NCBI GenBank assembly: GCA_905233955.1
Contig: CAJOFQ010000018.1
Coordinates: forward strand, 1 to 34,922
Direction of reading: 5' to 3'
Source of the DNA: an uncultured Lachnospiraceae bacterium
Lineage (GTDB): Bacteria; Bacillota; Clostridia; Lachnospirales; Lachnospiraceae
DNA length: 34,922 bases
Below are positions 14,133 through 22,957 of the stretch, in pieces. Both the position numbers and the translations under genes were made by a program. Each line of letters starts with the position of its first letter. The first letter of the stretch is position 1. Under the pieces are notes generated by a model. That model searched no databases. It saw only the letters and a list, made by a program, of their open reading frames with translations, and had not been told where the DNA came from.

Positions 14133-17100
14133 ATGTACCAGAAAGTCAACACTGATCTGAATTTCGTCAGCCGGGAGAAGGAAGTCGAAAAATTCTGGAA
14201 GGACAACAAGATTTTTGAAAAATCTATGGATGCCACCAAAGGCGGTGACACCTATACCTTCTATGACGGCCCCCCTACCGCCAATGGCAAGCCTCATATC
14301 GGGCATGTACTTACCAGAGTTATCAAGGACATGATACCGCGCTACCAGACCATGAAGGGACATTATGTGCCCAGGAAAGCAGGATGGGATACCCATGGAT
14401 TGCCGGTGGAGCTGGAGGTGGAAAAGAAGCTTGGCCTAAATGGCAAGGATCAGATCGAAGAATACGGCATGGAGCCCTTCATTAAGGAATGCAAGAGCTC
14501 TGTATGGAAGTACAAGGGAATGTGGGAGGATTTTTCCGCAACTGTTGGCTTCTGGGCAGATATGGACGATCCCTACATCACCTATGAGGATGACTACATT
14601 GAGTCGGAGTGGTGGGCGCTAAAAGAGATCTGGAATAAAAAGCTTTTGTACAAGGGCTTCAAGGTAGTTCCTTACTGTCCCCGATGCGGCACACCTCTTT
14701 CTGCCCAGGAGGTAGCCCAGGGTTACAAGCTGGTCAAGGAGCGCTCAGCCATAGTTCGTTTCAAATGCAAGGACGAGGACGCTTATTTTCTCGCGTGGAC
14801 CACTACGCCCTGGACATTGCCCTCTAATGTAGGGCTTTGCGTCAATCCTGACGAAACATATGTCAAGGTCAAGGCGATTGATGGCTATACATATTATCTG
14901 GCCGAGGCACTTGCTGATACAGTACTTGGCAGACTTACAGACGAAGACAGTGACAAGAAGCCTTATGAAGTTCTGGAGAAATTCAGCGGCAAGGATTTAG
15001 AATATAGGGAGTATGAGCCTCTCTTTGCCTGCACAGGTAAAAAAGTTGATTCCATGCCTGGCAAAAAGGGATTTTTCGTAGTATGTGACGGCTATGTTAC
15101 CATGTCAGACGGTACCGGAATTGTACATATTGCACCGGCATTCGGCGAGGACGATGGAAGGGTAGGTCAGAAATACGAGCTTCCGTTTGTTCAGTTTGTT
15201 AACGAAAAAGGTCAGATGACAGAGGAAACAGACTATGCAGGAGTATTTGTCAAGGACGCTGATCTTACAATTCTAAAGGATCTGGATTCTGACGGCAGAT
15301 TGTTTGACGCTCCCAAATTCGAGCATGATTATCCTCACTGCTGGCGCTGCGACACGCCCCTGATCTATTACGCCAGGGAGTCCTGGTTTATCAAGATGAC
15401 AGCAGTTAAGGACGACCTTATCAGAAATAATAACACAGTCAACTGGATTCCGGAATCCATCGGCAAGGGCCGTTTTGGAGACTGGCTTGAGAATGTTCAG
15501 GACTGGGGTATTTCCAGAAATCGTTATTGGGGTACGCCTCTTAATATCTGGGAGTGCAGTGAATGCGGCAATCAGGAAGCTATAGGAAGCCGCGATGAGC
15601 TCTTCGAAAAAAGCGGCAACGAACAGGCGAAGACAATAGAGCTTCACAGACCTTACATTGACGGGATTACATGTGACTGCGCAAAATGCGGCGGCAAGGG
15701 TACGATGAAGCGTGTGCCGGAGGTTATTGACTGCTGGTTTGACTCTGGGGCCATGCCTTTTGCACAGTATCATTATCCTTTTGAGAACAAGGAGCTTTTT
15801 GAGAAGCAGTTTCCGGCCCAGTTCATTTCGGAGGCAGTAGACCAGACCAGAGGATGGTTTTACTCACTTATGGCGGAGTCTACAATTCTTTTCAACAAGG
15901 CGCCTTATGAGAATGTTATAGTGTTGGGTCATGTTCAGGACGAACACGGCCAGAAAATGTCCAAATCCAAGGGCAACGCAGTTGATCCTTTCGAAGCTTT
16001 GGAGACTTACGGCGCAGACGCAATACGCTGGTATTTTTACATTAATTCTGCTCCGTGGCTGCCGAATCGTTTTCATGGCAAGGCAGTACAGGAGGGACAG
16101 CGCAAGTTCCTGGGAACCTTGTGGAACACCTACGCGTTTTTCGTGCTTTACGCCAATATTGACAAGTTTGACGCTACCAAATACGAGCTGGATTACGACC
16201 AGCTTACAGTAATGGACAAATGGATTTTGTCCCGGCTGCACTCTACTATTAAGGAAGTGGATGATGATCTGGGCAATTACAAGATTCCGGAAGCAGCAAG
16301 GGCACTGGATAGCTTTGTAGATGACATATCCAACTGGTATGTTCGCCGCAGCCGTGAGCGCTTCTGGGCCAAGGGCATGGAGCAGGACAAGATCAATGCT
16401 TACATGACGCTTTACACCTGCCTGGTAGATATATGCAAGGCCGCGGCTCCGATGATCCCGTTTATGGCGGAGGAAATATACCAGAATCTGGTCAGGTCAA
16501 TTTCCGATGAAGCTCCCCTAAGCATACATTTGTGCAGCTTCCCGGAGGTTAATGACGGCTGGATAGACAAGACTCTGGAAACAGACATGGAGCGATTGCT
16601 TAAGGTTGTAGTATCCGGACGGGCCTGTCGTAATGCTTCAGGCATTAAGAACCGTCAGCCTCTGGCGAGACTTCTGTACAAGGCGAATGAAGAGCTTGCC
16701 GAATATTATACGGATATTATTGCAGACGAGCTCAATGTCAAGTCCGTGATTTTTACCCAGGATCTTTCAGAATATGCCGGCTACGAGATCAAGCCCAATC
16801 TGCCAACGGTCGGACCCAAATACGGCAGGTTCTTAAAGCAGATACAGCAGGCCCTAAAGGAAATTGACGGGGCAAAAGCTGTTGCAGAGCTTAAGTCTGA
16901 AGGCGTATTGAAGCTTACAGAGGTTGATGAAAGCATCGAGCTTGAGGAATCGGATCTTTTGATTTCTCAGATTGAAAAGGATGGTTTTGTAACCAATGGT
17001 GATAATGAAATTGCCGTCGTTTTAGATACTAATCTGACCGGGGAACTTATAGAAGAGGGCTTTGCCAGAGAGATAGTTTCCAAGGTTCAGACCATGCGAA

Positions 17101-17303
17101 AGGAAGCTGGATTCGAGGTAACGGATCACATTAATCTGGGATTCGAAGGATCGGATCATATGGCTGGTATCATGGAAAGGTGGGGTGATACGATTGCAGG
17201 GGATGTTTTGGCGGAATCTGTTTCAGAAGGAGAAAACGGAGGCTATTCCAAGGGGTGGAATATCAACGGAGAGGAGGTCCAGCTCTATGTACAGCGATGT
17301 TAA
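14133..17303 (+). CDS. ileS: Isoleucyl-tRNA synthetase, type 2
   Basis: A 1056-residue class I synthetase that charges tRNA-Ile. The HIGH motif is at 55-58 (YDGPPTANGKPHIGH) and KMSKS at 608-612 (GQKMSKSKGNAVDP). The editing domain shows TTPWTLPSNVGL, and a C-x2-C pair lies at CPRCGTPLSAQE. A second zinc-type cluster (CSECG, CDCAKCGG) lies before the CWFDSGAMPF segment. Length and motif style match the eukaryote-like IleS2 group, which includes mupirocin-tolerant enzymes; resistance itself cannot be read from sequence. It starts with ATG behind AAGAAAGGA. glgP overlaps its 3' end by 17 bp, so the genes are probably cotranscribed. Confidence 0.97.
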   Translation: MYQKVNTDLNFVSREKEVEKFWKDNKIFEKSMDATKGGDTYTFYDGPPTANGKPHIGHVLTRVIKDMIPRYQTMKGHYVPRKAGWDTHGLPVELEVEKKLGLNGKDQIEEYGMEPFIKECKSSVWKYKGMWEDFSATVGFWADMDDPYITYEDDYIESEWWALKEIWNKKLLYKGFKVVPYCPRCGTPLSAQEVAQGYKLVKERSAIVRFKCKDEDAYFLAWTTTPWTLPSNVGLCVNPDETYVKVKAIDGYTYYLAEALADTVLGRLTDEDSDKKPYEVLEKFSGKDLEYREYEPLFACTGKKVDSMPGKKGFFVVCDGYVTMSDGTGIVHIAPAFGEDDGRVGQKYELPFVQFVNEKGQMTEETDYAGVFVKDADLTILKDLDSDGRLFDAPKFEHDYPHCWRCDTPLIYYARESWFIKMTAVKDDLIRNNNTVNWIPESIGKGRFGDWLENVQDWGISRNRYWGTPLNIWECSECGNQEAIGSRDELFEKSGNEQAKTIELHRPYIDGITCDCAKCGGKGTMKRVPEVIDCWFDSGAMPFAQYHYPFENKELFEKQFPAQFISEAVDQTRGWFYSLMAESTILFNKAPYENVIVLGHVQDEHGQKMSKSKGNAVDPFEALETYGADAIRWYFYINSAPWLPNRFHGKAVQEGQRKFLGTLWNTYAFFVLYANIDKFDATKYELDYDQLTVMDKWILSRLHSTIKEVDDDLGNYKIPEAARALDSFVDDISNWYVRRSRERFWAKGMEQDKINAYMTLYTCLVDICKAAAPMIPFMAEEIYQNLVRSISDEAPLSIHLCSFPEVNDGWIDKTLETDMERLLKVVVSGRACRNASGIKNRQPLARLLYKANEELAEYYTDIIADELNVKSVIFTQDLSEYAGYEIKPNLPTVGPKYGRFLKQIQQALKEIDGAKAVAELKSEGVLKLTEVDESIELEESDLLISQIEKDGFVTNGDNEIAVVLDTNLTGELIEEGFAREIVSKVQTMRKEAGFEVTDHINLGFEGSDHMAGIMERWGDTIAGDVLAESVSEGENGGYSKGWNINGEEVQLYVQRC

Positions 17304-19833
17304 GATTTATGGCAGGAACAGGCCTATGGCAAATGATACGCAGGAGTCCAGCGTATATGACAAGACAAATCCTTTGATACCCGATACTGAGAGTTTAAAA
17401 CGGGTTATCAAGCACAATGTCCGTCATATTTACCGTAAGGATTATGATGAGGCGACTCCCCAGGAGATATATCAGGCACTGTCACTGGCTGTGGAGAACC
17501 TGGTTATTGATGAATGGATTTCCACACAGAAGGCTATACACGAGCAGAAGCCCAAGATTGTCTACTATATGTCCATGGAGTTTTTGATGGGAAGAGCCCT
17601 TGGTAATATTTTGCTCAATCTTTCCCGTTATGATGTGGTACGCCGCGCTCTTGAGGAGCTTGGAATCGACATTAACTCCATTGAGGATGAGGAGCCGGAT
17701 CCCGCCCTTGGCAACGGAGGTCTTGGAAGACTTGCCGCATGCTTTTTGGATTCGCTTTCCACACTTGGTTATGCAGCTTATGGCTGCGGTATCCGTTACC
17801 GTTATGGTATGTTCCGTCAGAAAATCGAAAACGGGTTCCAGAAGGAAGCTCCGGATGACTGGCTGAAGCATGGATATCCTTTTGAGCTCAAGCGCCCGGA
17901 ATATTCCTATGAGGTCAAATTTGGCGGATATGTTCACATGGAGAACGATCCTTCCGGCAAGATACATATCTCACATGAGGGATATTCGTCCGTTATGGCA
18001 GTTCCATACGATATGCCTATTGTGGGTTACAATAACAGTGTAGTTAATACGCTTATCATATGGGATGCACAGCCCAAGCAGGAGTTCTCGTTGGATTCCT
18101 TTGACCGTGGCGATTATGCCAAGGCAGTTGAGGACGAGAATCTGGCCCGTAATCTGGTCGAGGTGCTGTATCCGAATGATAACCATATCTCTGGCAAGGA
18201 ACTTCGCTTAAAGCAGCAGTATTTCTTTGTATCGGCTTCTCTTCAGAGAGCTTTGCAGCGTCATAAGAAGGAGTTTGGAAGCCTTGCCACGCTACCTGAG
18301 AAGGTAGTCTTCCAGATGAACGACACCCATCCAACTCTTACAGTTGCAGAGCTTATGAGGCTTCTGATGGATGAAGAGGGCTTAGGCTGGGATGACGCAT
18401 GGGATATTACCACTCACTGCGTAGCTTACACCAACCACACCATCATGTCTGAGGCACTGGAGAAATGGCCTATAGAGATTTTCTCAAGGCTTCTGCCCCG
18501 TATTTATAATATTGTTGAGGAGATCAACAGGCGTTTCTGCCTGGATATAGAAAGGCAGTTCCCCGGCGATGAGGGCAAAAAGGCCCGCATGTCCATAGTT
18601 CACGATGGACAGGTCAGGATGGCACATCTGGCAATAGCGGCATCCTACTCAGTAAACGGTGTTGCAAGGCTGCATACCGAGATTTTGAAGAAGGAATCCC
18701 TGAAGGATTTCTACGATATGTATCCCCGCAAGTTCAATAACAAGACCAACGGAATTACCCAGAGGCGTTTCCTGCTTCATGCCAATCCGCTTCTTGCAGA
18801 TTGGGTTACTGATCATATTGGAAACGAGTGGATCACGGATTTGTCCCAGATGAAGAAGCTGGCTTTGTATGCGGACGACGAAAAAGCTCAGCTTGAGTTT
18901 ATGAACATCAAATACAAGAACAAGATCCGCCTTGCAGAATATATTCAAAAACACAATGGCGTTGCAGTTAATCCCAGGTCGATCTTCGATGTACAGGTCA
19001 AGAGGCTCCATGAGTACAAGCGCCAGCTTCTTAACATTTTGCATGTAATGTATCTGTACAATCAGATCAAAGAGCATCCTGAGAAGGAATTCTATCCGAG
19101 AACCTTCATATTCGGCGCAAAAGCCGCTGCAGGCTATGAGATTGCCAAGCTTACCATTAAGCTTATCAATAATGTGGCTGCCGTTATCAATAACGATTAC
19201 TCTATAGAGGGTAAGATCAAGGTTGTATTTATTGAAGATTACAAGGTTTCCAATGCGGAATGGATTTTTGCGGCCAGCGATGTTTCCGAGCAGATTTCCA
19301 CAGCCTCCAAGGAAGCCAGTGGAACAGGCAACATGAAGTTCATGTTGAACGGCGCCCTTACTATCGGAACAATGGACGGTGCTACAGTTGAGATGGTAGA
19401 AGAAATGGGCGAAGAGAATGCCTTTATCTTTGGAATGTCAGCAGATGAGGTTATAGGCTTGGAGCAGAACCGTCAATATAATCCTATGGATATATTTAAC
19501 GAGGATCAGGATATCCGCAAGGTTCTGATGCAGCTTGTCAATGGCTTCTATTCGCCTGACAATCCTGAGCTTTTCCGCAAGATATACAATTCTCTGCTTA
19601 ACACCGAATCCACTCAGTACGCAGATACATATTTTACCCTGAAGGATTTCCGTTCCTATGCCGAAGCTCAGGCTAGGGTAGAAGAAGCGTACAGGGATGA
19701 AGCAGGCTGGGCTAAAAAGGCCATTTTAAATGTTGCTAATGTAGGCAAGTTCTCATCCGACAGAACTATCCAGGAATATGTGGATGATATCTGGCATTTG
19801 GACAAGATCAATGTTACGGAAGGATATGTATAA
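17287..19833 (+). CDS. glgP: Glycogen/alpha-glucan phosphorylase (GT35)
   Basis: A protein of 848 residues from ATG 17287, chosen because AGGAGG lies eight bases upstream; ATG 17326 is a possible alternative. It cleaves alpha-1,4-glucan with phosphate to give glucose-1-phosphate. Family hallmarks: YYMSMEFLMGRALGN, EPDPALGNGGLGRLAACF, MNDTHPTLTVAEL, NKTNGITQRRFL, VQVKRLHEYKRQLLN, and the PLP-lysine segment SGTGNMKFMLNGALTIGT (Lys684). Size and motifs are complete. It overlaps the ileS 3' end in another frame, and the ClpX-like gene begins 3 bp after its stop. A three-gene operon linking tRNA charging, glycogen breakdown and an unfoldase is therefore likely, although the pairing is unusual. Confidence 0.97.
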   Translation: MYSDVKIYGRNRPMANDTQESSVYDKTNPLIPDTESLKRVIKHNVRHIYRKDYDEATPQEIYQALSLAVENLVIDEWISTQKAIHEQKPKIVYYMSMEFLMGRALGNILLNLSRYDVVRRALEELGIDINSIEDEEPDPALGNGGLGRLAACFLDSLSTLGYAAYGCGIRYRYGMFRQKIENGFQKEAPDDWLKHGYPFELKRPEYSYEVKFGGYVHMENDPSGKIHISHEGYSSVMAVPYDMPIVGYNNSVVNTLIIWDAQPKQEFSLDSFDRGDYAKAVEDENLARNLVEVLYPNDNHISGKELRLKQQYFFVSASLQRALQRHKKEFGSLATLPEKVVFQMNDTHPTLTVAELMRLLMDEEGLGWDDAWDITTHCVAYTNHTIMSEALEKWPIEIFSRLLPRIYNIVEEINRRFCLDIERQFPGDEGKKARMSIVHDGQVRMAHLAIAASYSVNGVARLHTEILKKESLKDFYDMYPRKFNNKTNGITQRRFLLHANPLLADWVTDHIGNEWITDLSQMKKLALYADDEKAQLEFMNIKYKNKIRLAEYIQKHNGVAVNPRSIFDVQVKRLHEYKRQLLNILHVMYLYNQIKEHPEKEFYPRTFIFGAKAAAGYEIAKLTIKLINNVAAVINNDYSIEGKIKVVFIEDYKVSNAEWIFAASDVSEQISTASKEASGTGNMKFMLNGALTIGTMDGATVEMVEEMGEENAFIFGMSADEVIGLEQNRQYNPMDIFNEDQDIRKVLMQLVNGFYSPDNPELFRKIYNSLLNTESTQYADTYFTLKDFRSYAEAQARVEEAYRDEAGWAKKAILNVANVGKFSSDRTIQEYVDDIWHLDKINVTEGYV

Positions 19834-19836
19834 AGA

Positions 19837-21393
19837 ATGACCAATGATCACACCGGCAAAATGGATGGAGAAGGCTACGAGAACGCCTGTTACATCTGTC
19901 ACAGGCTCGAAAGTGCCGCAGGACCGCTGATCCGGATTCCCGGAGATATATTCATATGCCGGGATTGCATGCAAAAGACTTTTGATTCCATGGGTAATCT
20001 GGGTCTGCAGCAGATGATGCCATCCCAATTTAACACTAATGAGCAAACTCAGGATACAGGCGCTTCCGATAAGGGAGCGTCTGCTGGGCCTGTGTCTGAG
20101 CCTTCCGGTGGGGAAGCTCCTGCCGGGGGTGATTCTGATAAGGATGCAAATGGGCAGCAGGGGTTTTCTTTTCCCTGGGGCAATATCCCTAATGTCAGTC
20201 TGATCAACCTGTCAGATGTTTCCAATATGGCAAATATCTTTTCCGGCATGGGAATGGTTCAGCCTCAAAAGGTTCGCAGTAAGAAGGCAAAAGAGAAAAA
20301 GGAAGAAACGGCGGAAGCAGTCATAGATATCCGCAACATTCCCCCGCCCCATGAGATCAGGGCAAGGCTTGACGAATATGTAGTAGGCCAGGAGCATGCC
20401 AAAAAGGTTATGTCCGTAGCGGTTTATAATCACTACAAGCGGGTTTTTTCAGCGGAAAATCTATTGGATGACGATGTAGAAATCGAAAAATCCAACATGC
20501 TCATGGCAGGTCCTACGGGCTGCGGCAAGACATATATGGTCAGAACTCTGGCCAGACTTTTGGATGTGCCTCTTGCCATAACCGATGCCACCAGCCTTAC
20601 TGAGGCAGGATATATTGGAGATGATATTGAAAGCGTTGTTTCCAAGCTGCTTGCAGCGGCTGATAATGATGTGGAGAGGGCAGAAAAAGGCATAATATTT
20701 ATCGACGAGATAGATAAGCTTGCAAAAAAACGCAACGCCCATCAGCGTGATGTGAGCGGTGAATCTGTGCAGCAGGGGATGCTCAAGCTGTTAGAAGGCT
20801 CCGAGGTGGAGGTGCCTGTGGGCGCATCCTCCAAGAATGCCATGGTGCCGATGGCTATAGTTGATACCTCTAATATTTTGTTTATATGCGGCGGAGCCTT
20901 TCCCGATCTTACGGATATTATCAAGGAACGCCTGAACAAATCCTCTTCCATGGGATTTGTGTCTGATCTCAAGGACAAATATGACGACGACGATGATATT
21001 CTCTCCAAGGTTACATCTGAGGACTTGAGAAAATTCGGAATGATACCTGAGTTTTTAGGCAGGATGCCGATTATTTGTACGCTTCAGGCTCTTAACGAGG
21101 AGGCGTTGGTTGAGGTTCTGACTGAGCCGAAGAATGCTATTACCAAGCAATACCGCAAGCTTCTGGCATATGATGAAGTGGATCTGGAATTTGAGGAAGA
21201 CGCTCTTTATGCCATAGCTAAAAAGGCTATCGAAAAAAAGCTTGGCGCCAGGGGTCTCAGGTCCATTATAGAAGAGTTCATGTTAGATATAATGTATGAG
21301 ATTCCCAAGGATGATAACATCGGGAAGGTTGTAGTGACCAAAGATTATGTTGAGGGCAGCGGAGGCCCCCACATCGAGATGCGCACGCAGTAG
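19837..21393 (+). CDS. clpX: ClpX-like AAA+ unfoldase with extended linker
   Basis: A 518-residue protein. An N-terminal C4 zinc-binding domain (Cys18, Cys21, Cys41, Cys44: CYICHR ... CRDC) is followed by a low-complexity Gly/Ser/Asp linker of more than 100 residues, then a full ClpX AAA+ module. Walker A is GPTGCGKT (225-232), the pore loop is GYIG (258-261, usually GYVG), Walker B is IIFIDEIDK, and the region after it reads QRDVSGESVQQGMLKLLEG. An MGF tripeptide (372-374) sits where ClpX carries its ClpP-docking IGF loop. Housekeeping ClpX is about 420 residues and usually lies beside clpP or lon; here the neighbours are glgP and ileS. This suggests a paralogue. The charged stretch normally carrying RKH-type residues differs. 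Confidence 0.88.
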   Translation: MTNDHTGKMDGEGYENACYICHRLESAAGPLIRIPGDIFICRDCMQKTFDSMGNLGLQQMMPSQFNTNEQTQDTGASDKGASAGPVSEPSGGEAPAGGDSDKDANGQQGFSFPWGNIPNVSLINLSDVSNMANIFSGMGMVQPQKVRSKKAKEKKEETAEAVIDIRNIPPPHEIRARLDEYVVGQEHAKKVMSVAVYNHYKRVFSAENLLDDDVEIEKSNMLMAGPTGCGKTYMVRTLARLLDVPLAITDATSLTEAGYIGDDIESVVSKLLAAADNDVERAEKGIIFIDEIDKLAKKRNAHQRDVSGESVQQGMLKLLEGSEVEVPVGASSKNAMVPMAIVDTSNILFICGGAFPDLTDIIKERLNKSSSMGFVSDLKDKYDDDDDILSKVTSEDLRKFGMIPEFLGRMPIICTLQALNEEALVEVLTEPKNAITKQYRKLLAYDEVDLEFEEDALYAIAKKAIEKKLGARGLRSIIEEFMLDIMYEIPKDDNIGKVVVTKDYVEGSGGPHIEMRTQ

Positions 21394-21448
21394 CTGTATT
21401 CCAAAACTAGTGAAACGGCTGATTGCCGGATGTTCGCTGTACTTAGGA

Positions 21449-22339
21449 TTATACTTCTACTGATGCTGGAACGCAGGCACGCAGCGCTTCCTTGGGAATG
21501 GTCAGGAATATATCGATCAAAACAGGATCCAACTGGGTTCCGGATACCTTTTTGAATACTGAGACGGCGTCCTCGTATGTACGGGGGTTCTTGTATGAAC
21601 GGCGCATAGTAATAGCGCAGTAAGTGTCCGCCAGAGCTATCATACGGGTAGCCGTATTCAATTCTTCAGGCGGTATTTTATAATATCCATTGCCGTCAAG
21701 GCGTTCATGATGATATTCGATCCATGGAAGGATTTCGCGGAAGGAGTTGAGGGGTTCCAGAATCTGAGTGCCGATTCGCGGATGGTTGCGCATGATCTTC
21801 CATTCATCGTCAGTCAGCGGAGCCGGCTTGTTGAGGATTTCTTCGGGGATTCCAAGCTTGCCTATGTCGTGCATTAACGCGGCAAACTTCAGGCTCAAGG
21901 GGTTTATTCCCACACGCATATGTGCGGGCAGATATTGATACAACAGCATGGTAACATTCTGAACATACTGGCTGTGGCCCCGAAGGTTCGGATCGCGGGC
22001 ATCAACCACACTGATCAGCGTTTCGGCGATATTAAGGCAGTTCTCCTTGACAGTTGTTACCAGACGGAAGATAAGTGTAAGTATTATCGCGACGAATATA
22101 CTGCCGCCGAACAGGATTCCTGCCAGCATCAGATCCGCAGATTTGGTAAGTGCCACGGTGATATATCCGACAAGGAAGAAAATAAGCAGTATAAGGGATA
22201 TTCCTTCCCAGATCTGGTCAGTTCGGACACCGGAGGACAGAACATCCCGGCTGCCCCGGATAAACTTTATAAATCGTGCAATGTTTACTACCATCAGCAG
22301 CGCGCCGCTGGAAATCATCAGTAAGATTAGAACTTGCAT
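21449..22339 (-). CDS. Membrane-anchored HD-GYP c-di-GMP phosphodiesterase
   Basis: The start is set at ATG 22339 (296 aa) behind AAGGGG. The frame stays open to 22735, but that part is translated from the tRNA-Gln gene and its repeat array. Three hydrophobic segments (about residues 3-24, 46-64, 70-94) precede the HD-GYP domain, which starts at AETLISVVDARDP. Metal and signature motifs: H-S at 122-123, HDIGKLGIP (157-165), NHPRIG, and HHERLDGNGY (210-219). It should degrade c-di-GMP. It is convergent with the ClpX-like gene across 55 bp that holds only a small CGGC/GCCG stem and no clear terminator. Confidence 0.92.
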   Translation of the reverse strand: MQVLILLMISSGALLMVVNIARFIKFIRGSRDVLSSGVRTDQIWEGISLILLIFFLVGYITVALTKSADLMLAGILFGGSIFVAIILTLIFRLVTTVKENCLNIAETLISVVDARDPNLRGHSQYVQNVTMLLYQYLPAHMRVGINPLSLKFAALMHDIGKLGIPEEILNKPAPLTDDEWKIMRNHPRIGTQILEPLNSFREILPWIEYHHERLDGNGYYKIPPEELNTATRMIALADTYCAITMRRSYKNPRTYEDAVSVFKKVSGTQLDPVLIDIFLTIPKEALRACVPASVEV

Positions 22340-22366
22340 TTCACAGACCCCTTTCCACAACAGACG

Positions 22367-22433
22367 ATTATACAACAAATACATACCGATTTGGTAGGGT
22401 TTTCTGAAAAAGATTACGAAAAGATTACGAAAA
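22367..22433 (-). promoter_or_regulatory. Probable HD-GYP promoter region with 11-bp tandem repeat
   Basis: On the minus strand a consensus TATAAT (22372-22367) lies 28 bp before the ATG; no good -35 box is seen. Upstream, GATTACGAAAA is repeated exactly twice in tandem (22412-22422 and 22423-22433), about 40-60 bp before the -10 box, where an activator might bind. Confidence 0.4.
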
Positions 22434-22472
22434 AGTGTCTTAGAATAGTCACATAATTGCTGTAAAAAACAC

Positions 22473-22501
22473 TTGCATTTATAAGTATATTCTGGTAATA
22501 T
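22473..22501 (+). promoter_or_regulatory. Promoter of the tRNA-Gln array transcript
   Basis: TTGCAT (22473-22478), a 17-bp spacer, and TAATAT (22496-22501). It is nearly identical in boxes and spacing to the half-tRNA-Pro promoter at 1232-1260. The transcript would begin near 22508 and carry about 180 nt of repeats before tRNA-Gln. Confidence 0.7.
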
Positions 22502-22527
22502 GTCTTGGTGCCTTGATAAAGCAGTGA

Positions 22528-22690
22528 TGCCCCATCGGGCAAGCATGAATAGTGCCCCATCGGGCAAGCATGTTGGTAACATGGCTCTGATTTTGTAGTG
22601 CCCCATCGGGCAAGCATGTTGGTAACATGGCTCTGATTTTGTAGTGCCCCATCGGGCAAGCATGTTGGTAACATGGCCCTGATTTTGTAG
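22528..22690 (+). repeat. Tandem array of tRNA-5'-half-like 46-bp units
   Basis: Three contiguous 46-bp units (22553-22598, 22599-22644, 22645-22690) and one truncated 25-bp unit (22528-22552) run head to tail into tRNA-Gln. Each unit begins TGCCCCATCG, the first ten bases of the tRNA, and then shares in order CAAGC, GGTAA and CTCTGA (the D-loop region and the anticodon loop). The units are nearly identical to each other (one has CCCTGA for CTCTGA). Each could fold as two hairpins: TGCCC-CATC-GGGCA and CATGTT-GGT-AACATG. Confidence 0.9.
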
Positions 22691-22762
22691 TGCCCCATCG
22701 CCAAGCGGTAAGGCAACGGACTCTGACTCCGTCATTCCTAGGTTCGAATCCTAGTGGGGCAG
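22691..22762 (+). tRNA. tRNA-Gln (anticodon CTG)
   Basis: Acceptor TGCCCCA/TGGGGCA, D stem GCC/GGC, anticodon stem ACGGA/TCCGT around CTCTGAC (anticodon CTG), T arm CCTAG-G-TTCGAAT-CCTAG region, and discriminator G. CCA is not encoded. It directly follows the last 46-bp unit, so RNase P must cut at the unit/tRNA junction. Confidence 0.92.
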
Positions 22763-22764
22763 TA

Positions 22765-22796
22765 AGACCACCTGAGAGATCGGGTGGTCTTTTTTT
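22765..22796 (+). terminator. Terminator after tRNA-Gln
   Basis: AGACCACC pairs perfectly with GGGTGGTCT-side bases across a nine-base loop (TGAGAGATC), followed by seven T residues. Confidence 0.88.
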
Positions 22797-22809
22797 GACC
22801 CTGGTATCA
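22791..22809 (+). repeat. Dispersed intergenic motif copy after tRNA-Gln
   Basis: TTTTTTGACCCTGGTATCAC overlaps the T-tract of the tRNA-Gln terminator and matches the TTTGACCYTNRTATCA core found elsewhere in the window. Confidence 0.5.
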
Positions 22810-22957
22810 CAAAAAATGGTGCGATTCCCCAATATCTGTGTTAGAATAAAATGATACGAAGGCGGAATGCACAGGCAATGTGCCGATGCATACCCGTAAC
22901 GAGGAGAAAACATCTCTCGACCCTAACGACACAGCAACAGAAAGGATGGTAGACATT

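Noticed and set aside
17185-17286. Longer N terminus for glycogen phosphorylase
   Set aside because: The extension lies inside ileS, has no family similarity, and the ATG at 17287 has AGGAGG at ideal spacing.
22528-22690. CRISPR-like array (repeats of constant length)
   Set aside because: The 46-bp units are contiguous, with no unique spacers, and derive from the adjoining tRNA sequence. No cas genes are present.
22340-22735. N-terminal extension of the HD-GYP protein
   Set aside because: The open frame crosses tRNA-Gln and its repeat array. All three minus-strand frames are open there because the unit lacks stops. ATG 22339 has a proper SD.
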